A stretch of 36,084 nucleotides of DNA, taken from positions 1 through 36,084 of IMG/VR virus record IMGVR_UViG_3300042691_017620. One strand, 5' to 3'. Position numbers and translations under genes: made by a program. The notes under the pieces were generated by a model that worked only from the letters and a program-made list of their open reading frames with translations, was not told the origin of the DNA and searched no databases. Positions 16,201 through 23,800 of this stretch are shown piece by piece (position 1 is the first letter of the stretch; each line of letters starts with the position of its first letter). The stretch comes from a virus.

Positions 16201-17455
16201 AAAAAGTTGTTCCTTTAACTTTACCAGTACCTATAATTGTGTTGGCATAAACTGAGGTATTTGCTGTTGCGGCACTAGTTAAATAATTAGTCGCTTGTGT
16301 CGTATTTAAAAGGGAAAATTCTACGTTATTAAATTGATTAGTTCCAAAATTACCATATAAACTATTAGCGTAAATATAATAACCATAATTAACAGTAACA
16401 GGTTGGTTAACAAGAGGTTCTACAGTTCTAGGTTTAGGTACAGTAATCGTTGTAGGAGATATTGTTTGAAACTCATAACCTTTAATATAAGCCTTACCTG
16501 AACTCAATGTAACGTTTGCAAACGCCGAATTTGCTTCACTGTCTGTAACAGCAATCTCAAAATTCTTAATTACATAATCACCAGATTCGTCAAACGTTCG
16601 GCGAGCCAGTTCATCACCAAGCGGACCATAAATTGGAGTTTGAACAACTTTTTGTGGCAAACCACTTTTTATGGTGCCCAACTCAATAAACTGAGTTAAG
16701 TCTGTGCTGGTTAAACTACGTTTTGAAAGATTTAAACTAATTTTATATCGGTCAGCACCTGGTGCTTGGAAGTTGGATGAACTTTGCGCTGGATCAAGAA
16801 GAGAAGTGTCTTGAGTGTAATCAACAATACCTTCAGTAACCTCAAAACCAATAATTGCATTACCATTACGACTATATTTGTCTATCGCAACTGATTGAGG
16901 TTGACTCTTTATAAAGTAACCTTCATAATAAAACACACCCTCATTAATTGAGAATGTTTGATTATTACCTATTGGATTTGTTGTTGCCACATTTGCATAA
17001 TAAGTAACAGCATTTGTATCGTTGTTTGATGTGTAAATTGTTTCACCAGCAACAAATGGTTCACCAAACAATTGATTAATCACTAATGTTACTGGCTGAT
17101 CGGCAAGTGCATCTGCATCTTCCGCAGCTAAAACATATGCACGTTTGGTATTAGCGGAGTTGTAAATATTAACTTTATCAAATCCAATATATGAAATATC
17201 GTTATTTGCGTATGTTGATGCAAGATTAATATATGCCGTATTTTGAATTGTGACTTGACCACCAGTTACAACCGAACCATTTTGAAAAATATGGTCACCA
17301 AATTTTTTAATTTGATCTTGAAGAATTGTTTGTGATTGAGTTAATTCACGAGCTTGAACTGCATTACCTGGTTTATACAATATGCGATGATAGTCTTTAT
17401 TATCATCAAAATCATCGTAATAAGGATCAACATTAAAATTCGTAGTAAGTGGCAT
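10289..17455 (-). CDS. Giant DUF4815-type virion protein, 2388 aa
   Basis: The N-terminus PYYDDFDDNKDYHRILYKPG, with NAVQARELTQSQTILQDQI, is the diagnostic start of the DUF4815 family of aquatic T4-like phages. Further family marks are INPFNVVNFLGSIRLDPSSD (about residues 1421-1440), EKFKPFTTLYPFFDN (about 1576-1590) and a C-terminal domain starting DPLAQTFLINPKQYPQG. Between residues about 500 and 800 lie inserted beta repeats: one diverged copy of the module shared with gp7 and gp8 (about 556-640), and two YFIIATNGSTTF repeats (about 717-728 and 771-782). A Thr-rich run (about 519-527 of the 1500s) precedes KETQTLN. It follows gp8 directly, where T4 has gp9-gp12, so a peripheral baseplate or fibre-anchor role is likely; this is inferred. 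Ribosome site AAAGG. Confidence 0.8.
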   Translation of the reverse strand: MPLTTNFNVDPYYDDFDDNKDYHRILYKPGNAVQARELTQSQTILQDQIKKFGDHIFQNGSVVTGGQVTIQNTAYINLASTYANNDISYIGFDKVNIYNSANTKRAYVLAAEDADALADQPVTLVINQLFGEPFVAGETIYTSNNDTNAVTYYANVATTNPIGNNQTFSINEGVFYYEGYFIKSQPQSVAIDKYSRNGNAIIGFEVTEGIVDYTQDTSLLDPAQSSSNFQAPGADRYKISLNLSKRSLTSTDLTQFIELGTIKSGLPQKVVQTPIYGPLGDELARRTFDESGDYVIKNFEIAVTDSEANSAFANVTLSSGKAYIKGYEFQTISPTTITVPKPRTVEPLVNQPVTVNYGYYIYANSLYGNFGTNQFNNVEFSLLNTTQATNYLTSAATANTSVYANTIIGTGKVKGTTFYSFGANTFDSGAYTYKVFLTDINSTQCGHANGAGVLALGGGTSTVLLPTGFAANNDVYKGLLLKFTAGTTADNPSDNSERTITDYTYSPGGSPTGVSITSTTGDFSCSPTSFVMTPGQQISVSGASALVVLGNLTSNVTSITANGRAVNSWITFSTYGLNPGSSPANARIFVYGTGSSAGYVQNVTIFANGSYSNTPNITGLTFYENTIPVPAGTSNATFIIQGSSNVRVTSATGDFVYPAGFSGLRVGQSITLANTPNSQVGILSTLVGGVYYTPGFAPVGTFTGNVTNGYANTSQTYFIIATNGSTTFRLSATPGGSAITTSIGSLYGMSFIVSGPPITNYANTSTSAQTYFIIATNGSTTFQLAANIGDSTSVLSTTPSTPIGLTYTVGDARIATLSDALLGPPVSNNHRFVMNTTFGSAESLFVRNTLGQAIAYANVSPASKLMTLNPQLLARYGRFQPVIIQEVSSEPLLLRIGKTNVADNTISNFVYTYQRLYQSIPFTGGVSSALSIGTGETLLDPGSASASSTELQYYDIIVTNPGSSTTMVRGQHVPAQQFSVDTASRTISVDGGADMTANIYATISASNPTSKTKIFTKANTRLVDAVGSATKDIFGNAAVYVAVADGQTQIAENFVVKRPNSPQYLFVSDVYSINAVFDFNGTSITTANYNALTSSANVTDRYTVSTGQRDSYYDWSAIVLKPGVTAPRGPLLVRYDRFRSTGSGFFNVDSYTRLGSQENGGNGIDYGQIPNYITQTGAILKLSDYLDFRPVRKDGVDSATANNFVLDIEESGVGTKIPLPGTSIIINYSYYLPRIDRIVLNKNRQFNVLQGIPAINPVVLPEPSDAMTLYILSYPPYLTFPSSTQIQSFNNRRYTMKDIGLLERRIQNLELYTSLSIAELTAIQKNDKTVRDSVGLSRPKNGIFVDSFVDKGSAAITAPDFSAAIDIVRRELRGSYNIASTYFYADTRLNYNTDLDGPLLMMASSNTTFVMQNRASKTLNINPFNVVNFLGSIRLDPSSDVWKSDVRLESQNIDLSGGDAARDAWSSIQSTSWGAWNTQWTTTSEDLGSSSSQSVSNQRNTNERSGQGRGQALVQRGDVTTTTTTTTKETQTLNASRTGILSQIVPQQLTKSMGDRLVDISVVNYMREKNVLVVAEKFKPFTTLYPFFDNTRVSKYVAKVNRFQMTTNNLQYKTTIGNSETVKIYATAADGTYKTTDIIGTAGVILTSNDNAFLVNIVPEAGSNWSTAATNGITIVGNVTNKSYISKKWYHTTGRATGGSASSITLALHAGGAQNATAANFIGQTIYIVYGTGAGQSAIISGYDPATRVVTITGTWSTPADSNSVYSIGNLETTAEGACAGVFIIPGDVFRTGEKLFRLIDDQNGNIENSRTNGDASFYAQGMVQTKQETSITVFVPNVVRSTVTESFTASTSSVKSITSVDTQQNVVVGYYDPLAQTFLINPKQYPQGTVIDSVRVCFKTKDASVPVSLQLRPVVNGYPSSSTIYPYAEKILTPDQVNICEIPDMNDSTKYTEFKFDVPVLLLPGEHSFVLVSNSNGYEAFVAEIGATDLRTSAQISEQPYTGSLFLSQNGSTWSADQLNDLMFSIQKRVFSTGIGYAYFNADVSQYPANVPYDVLQLMTTDAVVANTSLQYDFSAEMDVGGQHDLIPIYPNDDYTCNDGYGRRILNPTTGNTSFILRATLNTTNPDISPMVDVSRLNLLTIENKINNMPLQNNGFVIVNGGSGYTGNAAITITPGVGGGSGAAAMGYVVGGVVTRIDLTTNGGLGYVTSPTIAANAPTSGTTAIITYNGEDKAVGGNGNIRYLTKKVQLASGFECGDLRVYMDAYRPASAGILVYNKVLSPSDSSAFETNNWQLMTEMADTLNFASANEDDYSELTFAPGAFRTGIPDNKISYLGSNGEGPYNVFNLFAVKIVLFGSNTYDVPKISNLRIIALPASSATPITSLTV

Positions 17456-17465
17456 TTCTTAACCT

Positions 17466-19289
17466 TTAAAATTTAACAACAAGTTTAATACTTTCAGCTT
17501 GACCATCCGCTCTGGTCGTTTTAACTGCATTTTCAGTATATAAAATATCACCACTATAAGGTTGATATTCAGGATTTGCAGAACTAACGACAAGACGACT
17601 TGTACCTGTGTTTGCTCCAACAAGAGGAGAACCTATAACAAATTCACCTTGAACATTAGTTAGTCTGACTATATTTGACGTTTGGTCTAAAACAAATCCA
17701 TAGGCATACGCAGAATTTGCTGATGTACCCTGATAAACAAACTCATCTAATTCGTAAGTAAAACCTCCCTGAAGTTGAACATCAGTGGTTTGTGATATTA
17801 CCGAATTTGCATTTGTGGGTGTAACTACATTAGAACTACCGTATTTATGAGGATCCACAAAAATACCATACTGCCTAAATGTAGTATTTGCTGAAATTAT
17901 TCCATTTTCTGTGGAGTCAATTTCGCCAATTTTTACCGCAACCATTACATTAGAACAACCTAATTCTTTAGCAGGATTATGACCATGCCCATATTTTGGA
18001 TCTAGTATTGGTCTAACTGAAGCTCCACTTCCTGTTCCATATATGTAAGCATTTGCTCTGGAATAACCAAGTCCAATAGTCGTAACTGTAACTTTACTTA
18101 TTGATCCACTGGCACCAAGAGTTGCATATCCTTCTAAAGTTGTACCGTCTCCATCCACATAAACTCTAGTGGTTAAAGACAATGTATTTGCAGCCGTCCC
18201 ACCACCACCCGAACCTACAGTAGGTATTGATAATGTCAGTTTTGCATTTGGAATATCAATAGCTGAAATATGAGAACCTGGAGTAATTCCTACTCCCGAT
18301 ACTGACATATTAGCGGACTGTACAGAAATGTTTCCACTTATAATGTCTGTACCTAAAAGTGTAAGAACTGTGCAACCTGTTTGAAACGTGAAAGGAATAG
18401 AAATATTACTTTCATAATACCCAGAACCAGAATTCGCAACTACAATTGTTGCAACTTCACCATCAATAACGTTCAATATACTACTTGAATAATCTATTTG
18501 TTTTACTGATGAAGGTACTGGAATAAAAGTGTCGGTTAAAAACTTGTTTGATGGTTTAACATTATACATATACTTCCAAATATAACCATCGGAAGTAGAA
18601 ATGTTACCATTTGAAGTTGTATAATCACCAACAGGTTCTACAGTTGAATCTGCTGAGGCATTATTAGATAAACATTTATAAACATTCCGTGACGATGTAA
18701 CAATGTACATCGGTTGAACAAAAGAAGATACAGTATTTGTGACTATAGTAAGTGCAGCATTACCAGTATTAGCTGTTGCAACTGGTGCGCTGGCATATGC
18801 ATATCCATATGCACCATTAGCAATGACAACAACATTCACAATATAACCAGCCGTGTTTACATATATTCTTGCATTGGCAGAAGTATTACTTGTTCCTCCA
18901 TCACTAAATGTAACATAACTATTTACTCCTACAGCACCAGCATTAGCTGTAATACTTGCCACATTGTATATTGCAGCGCAAGCAGTAATCAACTCTGATA
19001 CCGAAATTGTATCATCATATTGTTTATATTTGGTATTTGCAGTCCAATCAATTCTAGGAACAACAAGTTCTACATCCGTGGACGTTATTTCTTTAGCAGC
19101 AATCATATTATCCCAGACAGTTTTTTCATCTTTAATGCTGTCTGAGGTGGATGTTGGATTGTTTTCATCTGGATAAACTAAGTGATTACCAATATAAACA
19201 TACCCAACAGTTGGAGAAGATTCATAGAAACCTTCTTTAAACTGTTGAGCAACGGAATAACCTAATTTTTTAGAAATTACTGATGTCAT
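17466..19289 (-). CDS. 8: Baseplate wedge protein gp8 homologue, enlarged
   Basis: 607 residues, against about 334 in T4 gp8. Homology islands: VVPRIDWTANTKYKQYDD (about 76-93; T4 has PRRDWGDTRY), YKCLSN (about 204-209), SDGYIWKYMYNVKPSNKFLT (233-252; T4 GDGYVWEYLF) and the C-terminal YSGDILYTENAVKTTRADGQ (578-597; T4 HSGEMIYMEN). In T4, gp8 dimers join the wedge and contact gp7 and gp10. Two additions explain the size: a beta module at about 110-185 nearly identical to modules in gp7, and GSGYYESNIS/GLGYSRANAY repeats at about 270-430. An AATAAATA octamer lies just before the ATG, with no clear Shine-Dalgarno site. The gp8 assignment is firm; insert functions are unknown. Confidence 0.88.
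   Translation of the reverse strand: MTSVISKKLGYSVAQQFKEGFYESSPTVGYVYIGNHLVYPDENNPTSTSDSIKDEKTVWDNMIAAKEITSTDVELVVPRIDWTANTKYKQYDDTISVSELITACAAIYNVASITANAGAVGVNSYVTFSDGGTSNTSANARIYVNTAGYIVNVVVIANGAYGYAYASAPVATANTGNAALTIVTNTVSSFVQPMYIVTSSRNVYKCLSNNASADSTVEPVGDYTTSNGNISTSDGYIWKYMYNVKPSNKFLTDTFIPVPSSVKQIDYSSSILNVIDGEVATIVVANSGSGYYESNISIPFTFQTGCTVLTLLGTDIISGNISVQSANMSVSGVGITPGSHISAIDIPNAKLTLSIPTVGSGGGGTAANTLSLTTRVYVDGDGTTLEGYATLGASGSISKVTVTTIGLGYSRANAYIYGTGSGASVRPILDPKYGHGHNPAKELGCSNVMVAVKIGEIDSTENGIISANTTFRQYGIFVDPHKYGSSNVVTPTNANSVISQTTDVQLQGGFTYELDEFVYQGTSANSAYAYGFVLDQTSNIVRLTNVQGEFVIGSPLVGANTGTSRLVVSSANPEYQPYSGDILYTENAVKTTRADGQAESIKLVVKF
18735..18962 (-). repeat. gp7-type beta module inserted in gp8
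   Basis: Encodes gp8 residues 110-185 (VASITANAGAVGVNSYVTFS, ARIYVNTAGYIVNVVV, TGNAALTIVTN). It matches six modules in the gp7 gene 2-5 kb away and splits the conserved gp8 region between the DWTANTKY and VYKCLSN islands. Confidence 0.8.
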
Positions 19290-19295
19290 AGTGTT

Positions 19296-19303
19296 TATTT
19301 ATT
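19296..19303 (-). promoter_or_regulatory. Late-promoter-like octamer AATAAATA before gp8
   Basis: Minus strand AATAAATA, only 6 nt before the gp8 ATG (19289) and overlapping the stop of the preceding fibre gene. If used as in T4, transcription would start at or next to the ATG, giving an almost leaderless message. Confidence 0.4.
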
Positions 19304-20882
19304 ATGTATTATAGGCAAAATAAATTGCTGCTGTATTTGCAATGTTAATGTCACCAAGCATCGCTCCAGGATGATTCACACATCGATATTTGTAGTTACC
19401 TACAGAAGTATGTGGAATTCTCCAAAACAATGTTCCACTTTCTTTACCTTGTGCGGCAGAATCATAAGAAAGAACCCCAGTTGTTGAAACATGAACTAAT
19501 CCTGTATTATAATCTGCGGTGTTATCACCTGTTCGTATATGAAATGGATGTCCCGAAACATTCAATTTAAATCCTAATGTTGTTGCGCTTAATGTCGTTA
19601 CATTTGGATTATCTAAAGCACCATATTGAGTGAATCTATATGCTGATGCGCCACTATTTAATACTTCTAAAATTGTTGTTGCACTAAATGATAACGCAAG
19701 ATTTGATACGGCGTTGGAATAATTAAAACTAGAATTAGCGTGATTAAAAGATGCGATAATAGAATTATTCTGTGTTATATTGACTGCTTCAGCACTGGTA
19801 ATATATGTGTTAGAATTTGCAAAAGAAGCATTCGCATGATTAAATGCGGCCGCAATACTATTATTTTGAGTTACATTAGTGGCTTCTGCATTTGTAATAT
19901 AAGAGTTGGAGTTTGCAAAAGAAGCATTCGCATGATTAAATGCAGCAGTAATGGAATTATTTTGTGTTAGATTAACTGCTTCATTATATGTGATATAGGT
20001 ATTAGAATTGGCAAAAGAAGCATTCGCATGATTAAATGCAGCAGTAATGGAATTATTTTGTGTTAGATTAACTGCTTCATTATATGTGATATAGGTATTA
20101 GAATTGGCAAATGAGGCATTGGCATGATTAAATGCAGCAGTAATGGAATTATTTTGTGTTAGATCAGTAGCAGTAGCAGCATTAGCGGCAGCAAAAGCAC
20201 CATTGGCATAAATTGCTGCCGAGTTGGCAACATCAGATGGTGTATTTGCTGCAATTGCTGTTCCATTTGCTAAATCAAATATTGTATTTGTTCTTATTAA
20301 AAGATCAATTCCTTTGCTCAGAACAACGGTAGATTTTACATTAGCATTTAATGTGTCAACAATAAATGAAGCATCATTAATATTAATATTGTTGTTTGTG
20401 CCGACTTCGGGAGTGTATTCTTTAAACAGATACCATTCTTTAGAATCGGAATCTCGAATCAAACCAGAATGTGCATTTATTCCGTTATTATAGTGTGCAG
20501 CAAATCCCAAGTCCCGACTATCAAGAAAATAATTACCTTCACCTAAAATAATAACGGTGTCATTTGAAACAAGTGTACTAGCATTAACACTGAATGTTTG
20601 ACCAGTAACGAATACATTACCGACAAAAAGATTATTAGTAACCCTTAAATCGCCAGTAATTGTGCCTCCATTATTTGCATCGATAGAATTATTGGCACGA
20701 TTAAACGCCAAATTTGCTTTGTTTTGTGAAATATCAAGCAACGTATCGAGTGTGTTAAGAGATATTTTCTTGGATACGGGTGTAGCTACACTAGCATCCG
20801 TGACAAGCAAATACTTATCAGTTAAACTAGATGTTGGTGTTGTAAGTTCGGGTAGATCGGATATTTTTATTGTCTCTGCCAT
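19302..20882 (-). CDS. Repeat fibre protein with C-terminal cupredoxin-like domain
   Basis: 526 residues in three parts. The N-terminal part (1-230) opens MAETIKISDLPELTTPTSSL and holds the fibre block NDTVIILGEG, DLGFAAHYN, AHSGLIRDSDSKEWYLFKEY. Residues 240-392 are four full and one partial copy of a 32-residue unit (NLTQNNSITAAFNHANASFA core). The C-terminal part (about 408-516) resembles a cupredoxin: GASAYRFTQYG, GHPFHIR (His445), then YKYRCVNHPGAMLGDI with Cys501, His504 and Met508, the type-1 copper ligand set in order and spacing. The domain type is known from aquatic T4-like structural proteins. It lies between gp7 and gp8, so a baseplate-attached fibre or spike is inferred. Ribosome site AGGA. 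Copper binding is predicted, not shown. Confidence 0.8.
   Translation of the reverse strand: MAETIKISDLPELTTPTSSLTDKYLLVTDASVATPVSKKISLNTLDTLLDISQNKANLAFNRANNSIDANNGGTITGDLRVTNNLFVGNVFVTGQTFSVNASTLVSNDTVIILGEGNYFLDSRDLGFAAHYNNGINAHSGLIRDSDSKEWYLFKEYTPEVGTNNNININDASFIVDTLNANVKSTVVLSKGIDLLIRTNTIFDLANGTAIAANTPSDVANSAAIYANGAFAAANAATATDLTQNNSITAAFNHANASFANSNTYITYNEAVNLTQNNSITAAFNHANASFANSNTYITYNEAVNLTQNNSITAAFNHANASFANSNSYITNAEATNVTQNNSIAAAFNHANASFANSNTYITSAEAVNITQNNSIIASFNHANSSFNYSNAVSNLALSFSATTILEVLNSGASAYRFTQYGALDNPNVTTLSATTLGFKLNVSGHPFHIRTGDNTADYNTGLVHVSTTGVLSYDSAAQGKESGTLFWRIPHTSVGNYKYRCVNHPGAMLGDINIANTAAIYFAYNT
19707..20165 (-). repeat. 96-bp tandem repeat array in cupredoxin fibre gene
   Basis: Period of exactly 96 bp (repeat phase points at 19945, 20041 and 20137), encoding 32 residues. 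The two middle copies differ at about three bases; outer copies are more diverged. Four full and one partial copy. Confidence 0.9.
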
Positions 20883-20894
20883 TTTTTTTCCTAA

Positions 20895-23800
20895 TTAAGA
20901 TTCCAGTATAATTATAGCACCTTTTTCCGTTGCGATCATATAATTTGAATCTTCTGTTGTAAATACTACAGGATCTTTTTTAAAGACGACCAACGGTTGA
21001 TTATTGGCTGTTTGTGTAAATATGCCTTTGTTATTTATTCTCAAATCCGCATCAACACCACTCCGAATTACAGTAAGAACTCCATTACCCGTATTTGGTG
21101 TTGCAGTTGGAGTGCTAGTATATGTACCGTTAGATGTAATAACAACATTAACGATATATCCCTCTGTGTTTACAAAAATTCTAGCATTAGCGGCAACATT
21201 AGATGTCCCACCGCCAGTAAAGATAACAAAACTGTTTACACCCACAGCGCCAGAGTTTGCAGTAACACTTGTAATAAATCCTGCACTATTTGGCGTTATA
21301 TCTGGCGGATAATAGTAATTACCTTGTGTATTAATGGTTAGTTTTTGAATTGATCCATTAGCATCAACTTGAACAGATACGTTTGCTGGCGTATTCTGTC
21401 CAGTAAACCCTACTGTAATATTAGCTACTGTTTGAACATTAGACACTGGATAAACTGTAAATGCTGCATTTGTCGTAGAGTTACTATTTGCAGTCAAAGC
21501 AAACGTAGCAGTATACAATGTATTTGATATCAATGTTGCCGCAATATTTGCAACGTTTAACGTATTGGCATTATAAGAAATTCTAAAACGAGCACCCGAA
21601 CCGTTCTGACTTACACCATTAGCAGCATAAATCGTACTTGGTCCCATAGTGATTGTAAAGGCAGCATTTGATGTCTGTCCATTTAAGCCTCCTGAACCTG
21701 ATGGAACTGATACGGTATTTTCATAATACCTTAAATTGGTAACTATTGGTGTACCATAGTAAATGCCATTAGCAAAAACAGCCACATTAACAACATATCC
21801 GGCAGTATTTACAAAAATTCTGGCATTTGCTACATTTGAATTAAGTCTTGTGTTACCATATGTTCGTGGATTAGACAATGTAATCCAACTGTTGACAGTT
21901 CTTGCACCCGAATTAGCAACAATACTTTCAACCGCACCATTCAAATTAACATTAAAAACGTTTGCATATAAACCAACGTTTGTAATAATAGTTCTAATAA
22001 TAGCACCCGTACTATTAACAATAATCTGCACATTAGCATTTGTTGTTGCATAGCCAGTGTTAGCATTACTAGAAATATTACTGGATATAGTAAGAACACC
22101 ATTACCGGTATTCACTGTTGCAGTTGGTGGACCGCTATATGTACCATTAGCATTAACAACAACATTGACGATATAATTTTGGGTATTTACAAAAATTCTT
22201 GCATTAGCAGGAGTGTTACTTTCTCCACCACCAGAAAATATAACAAAACTGTTTACACCTACAGCACCAGAATTTGCAATAATACTTACCACGTTTAATG
22301 TAAAATCATTAATTGAAGTATTACCATTCATCATCGGTTCACCACCTTGAAGAATAATATAACCGTTGGCATAACCACTACCACCATCAGTTGGATAAAC
22401 CTCAGTTATAGAATAAGGCACCGAATTAGGAGCAACATTAGGCGTTGTGCGATATAATCCAACTTGATTAATGGTAAATGATCTTATCGCACCAGTATTT
22501 GGAAACACTTCATAAGACACGTTAGCATTAATTACCGGACTACCTCCAGTAAATACAAGATATCCATTAGCAATTGCACGACCAGGAGTATTAGAAAACC
22601 TAGTATTTGTAGTTACAGTAAGTGATGCATTAGTAAAAACCGTATTTGTAGTTACAGTGAGAACTCCATTACCGGTATTTGGTGTTGCAATTGGTGCGCT
22701 AGTGTATGAACCATTAGAAGTAATAACAACATTAATAATGTAACCAGCCGTATTCACAAAAATTCTTGCATTAGCAGGAGTAATATAGGATCCTCCTTCA
22801 GTAAATACAACAAAACTGTTTTTACCCGTTGCACCAGTATTAGCAGTAATATTAGTCACATTAAATGATGTTGGTATAATTGCAGTTGGAGTGCTAGTAT
22901 ACGAACCGTTAGAAGTAATAACAACATTAAGGATATAACCAGCAGTATTTACATAAATTTGTGCATTAGCAGCAACATTAGATATTCCACCACCAGTAAA
23001 TGTAACATAACCATTCGCACCAACTGCGGCAGCATTTGCTGAAACGTTCGTAACATTAAAGAGTGTTACGGTATTTGATGCAATTGATAATAGATGTTTT
23101 GGAGTATTATTTACAGTAGCATATATCGTAGGATTTCCAGTTATAGTAAGAATTCCATTACCAGTATTTACGGTTGCAGTTGGTAAGCTGGTGTATGTAC
23201 CATTAGCATCAACAACAACATTAACGATATAACCAGCAGTATTTACAAAAATTCTGGCATTAGCCGCAGTATTACCTGTTCCACCACCAGTAAATATAAC
23301 AAAACTGTTTACACCTGTTGCGCCAGTATTAGCGGTAATACTTGCAACATTAACTGCTGAAGTATAAAGTCCAGAGTCTAAAATAGTGGTACTAACAATA
23401 CTACCATTAGCATTAACTTCAACTGCAACTTGCGCTGCCCTATTTGAGGTACCTCCACCAGTAAATGTCAATACACCATTTGAATGTCCAAGTCCATTAC
23501 TAGTGGTGATAACATTAGACACAACAACATTTGGACTTGTATTTGGTGTAACTGTTGGAAAACCAGGACCTCTATACAAACCAGGATCAATTCCAGTAGT
23601 AAGAATTGTTCTAATTCCACCATTTGAAGGATAAACTTCTATATTGACTCTTGGTATACGAAGTGGATCACCATCCGAGAAATTTAAGAAACCATTGGAA
23701 TATCCTGCACCAGGATTAGTAATTGTAATTGTATTAGCATAGATTACATTAGCCGGATAACTATCAGGTGAAGCAATAGGTCTATTTGAAAACAATCCAC

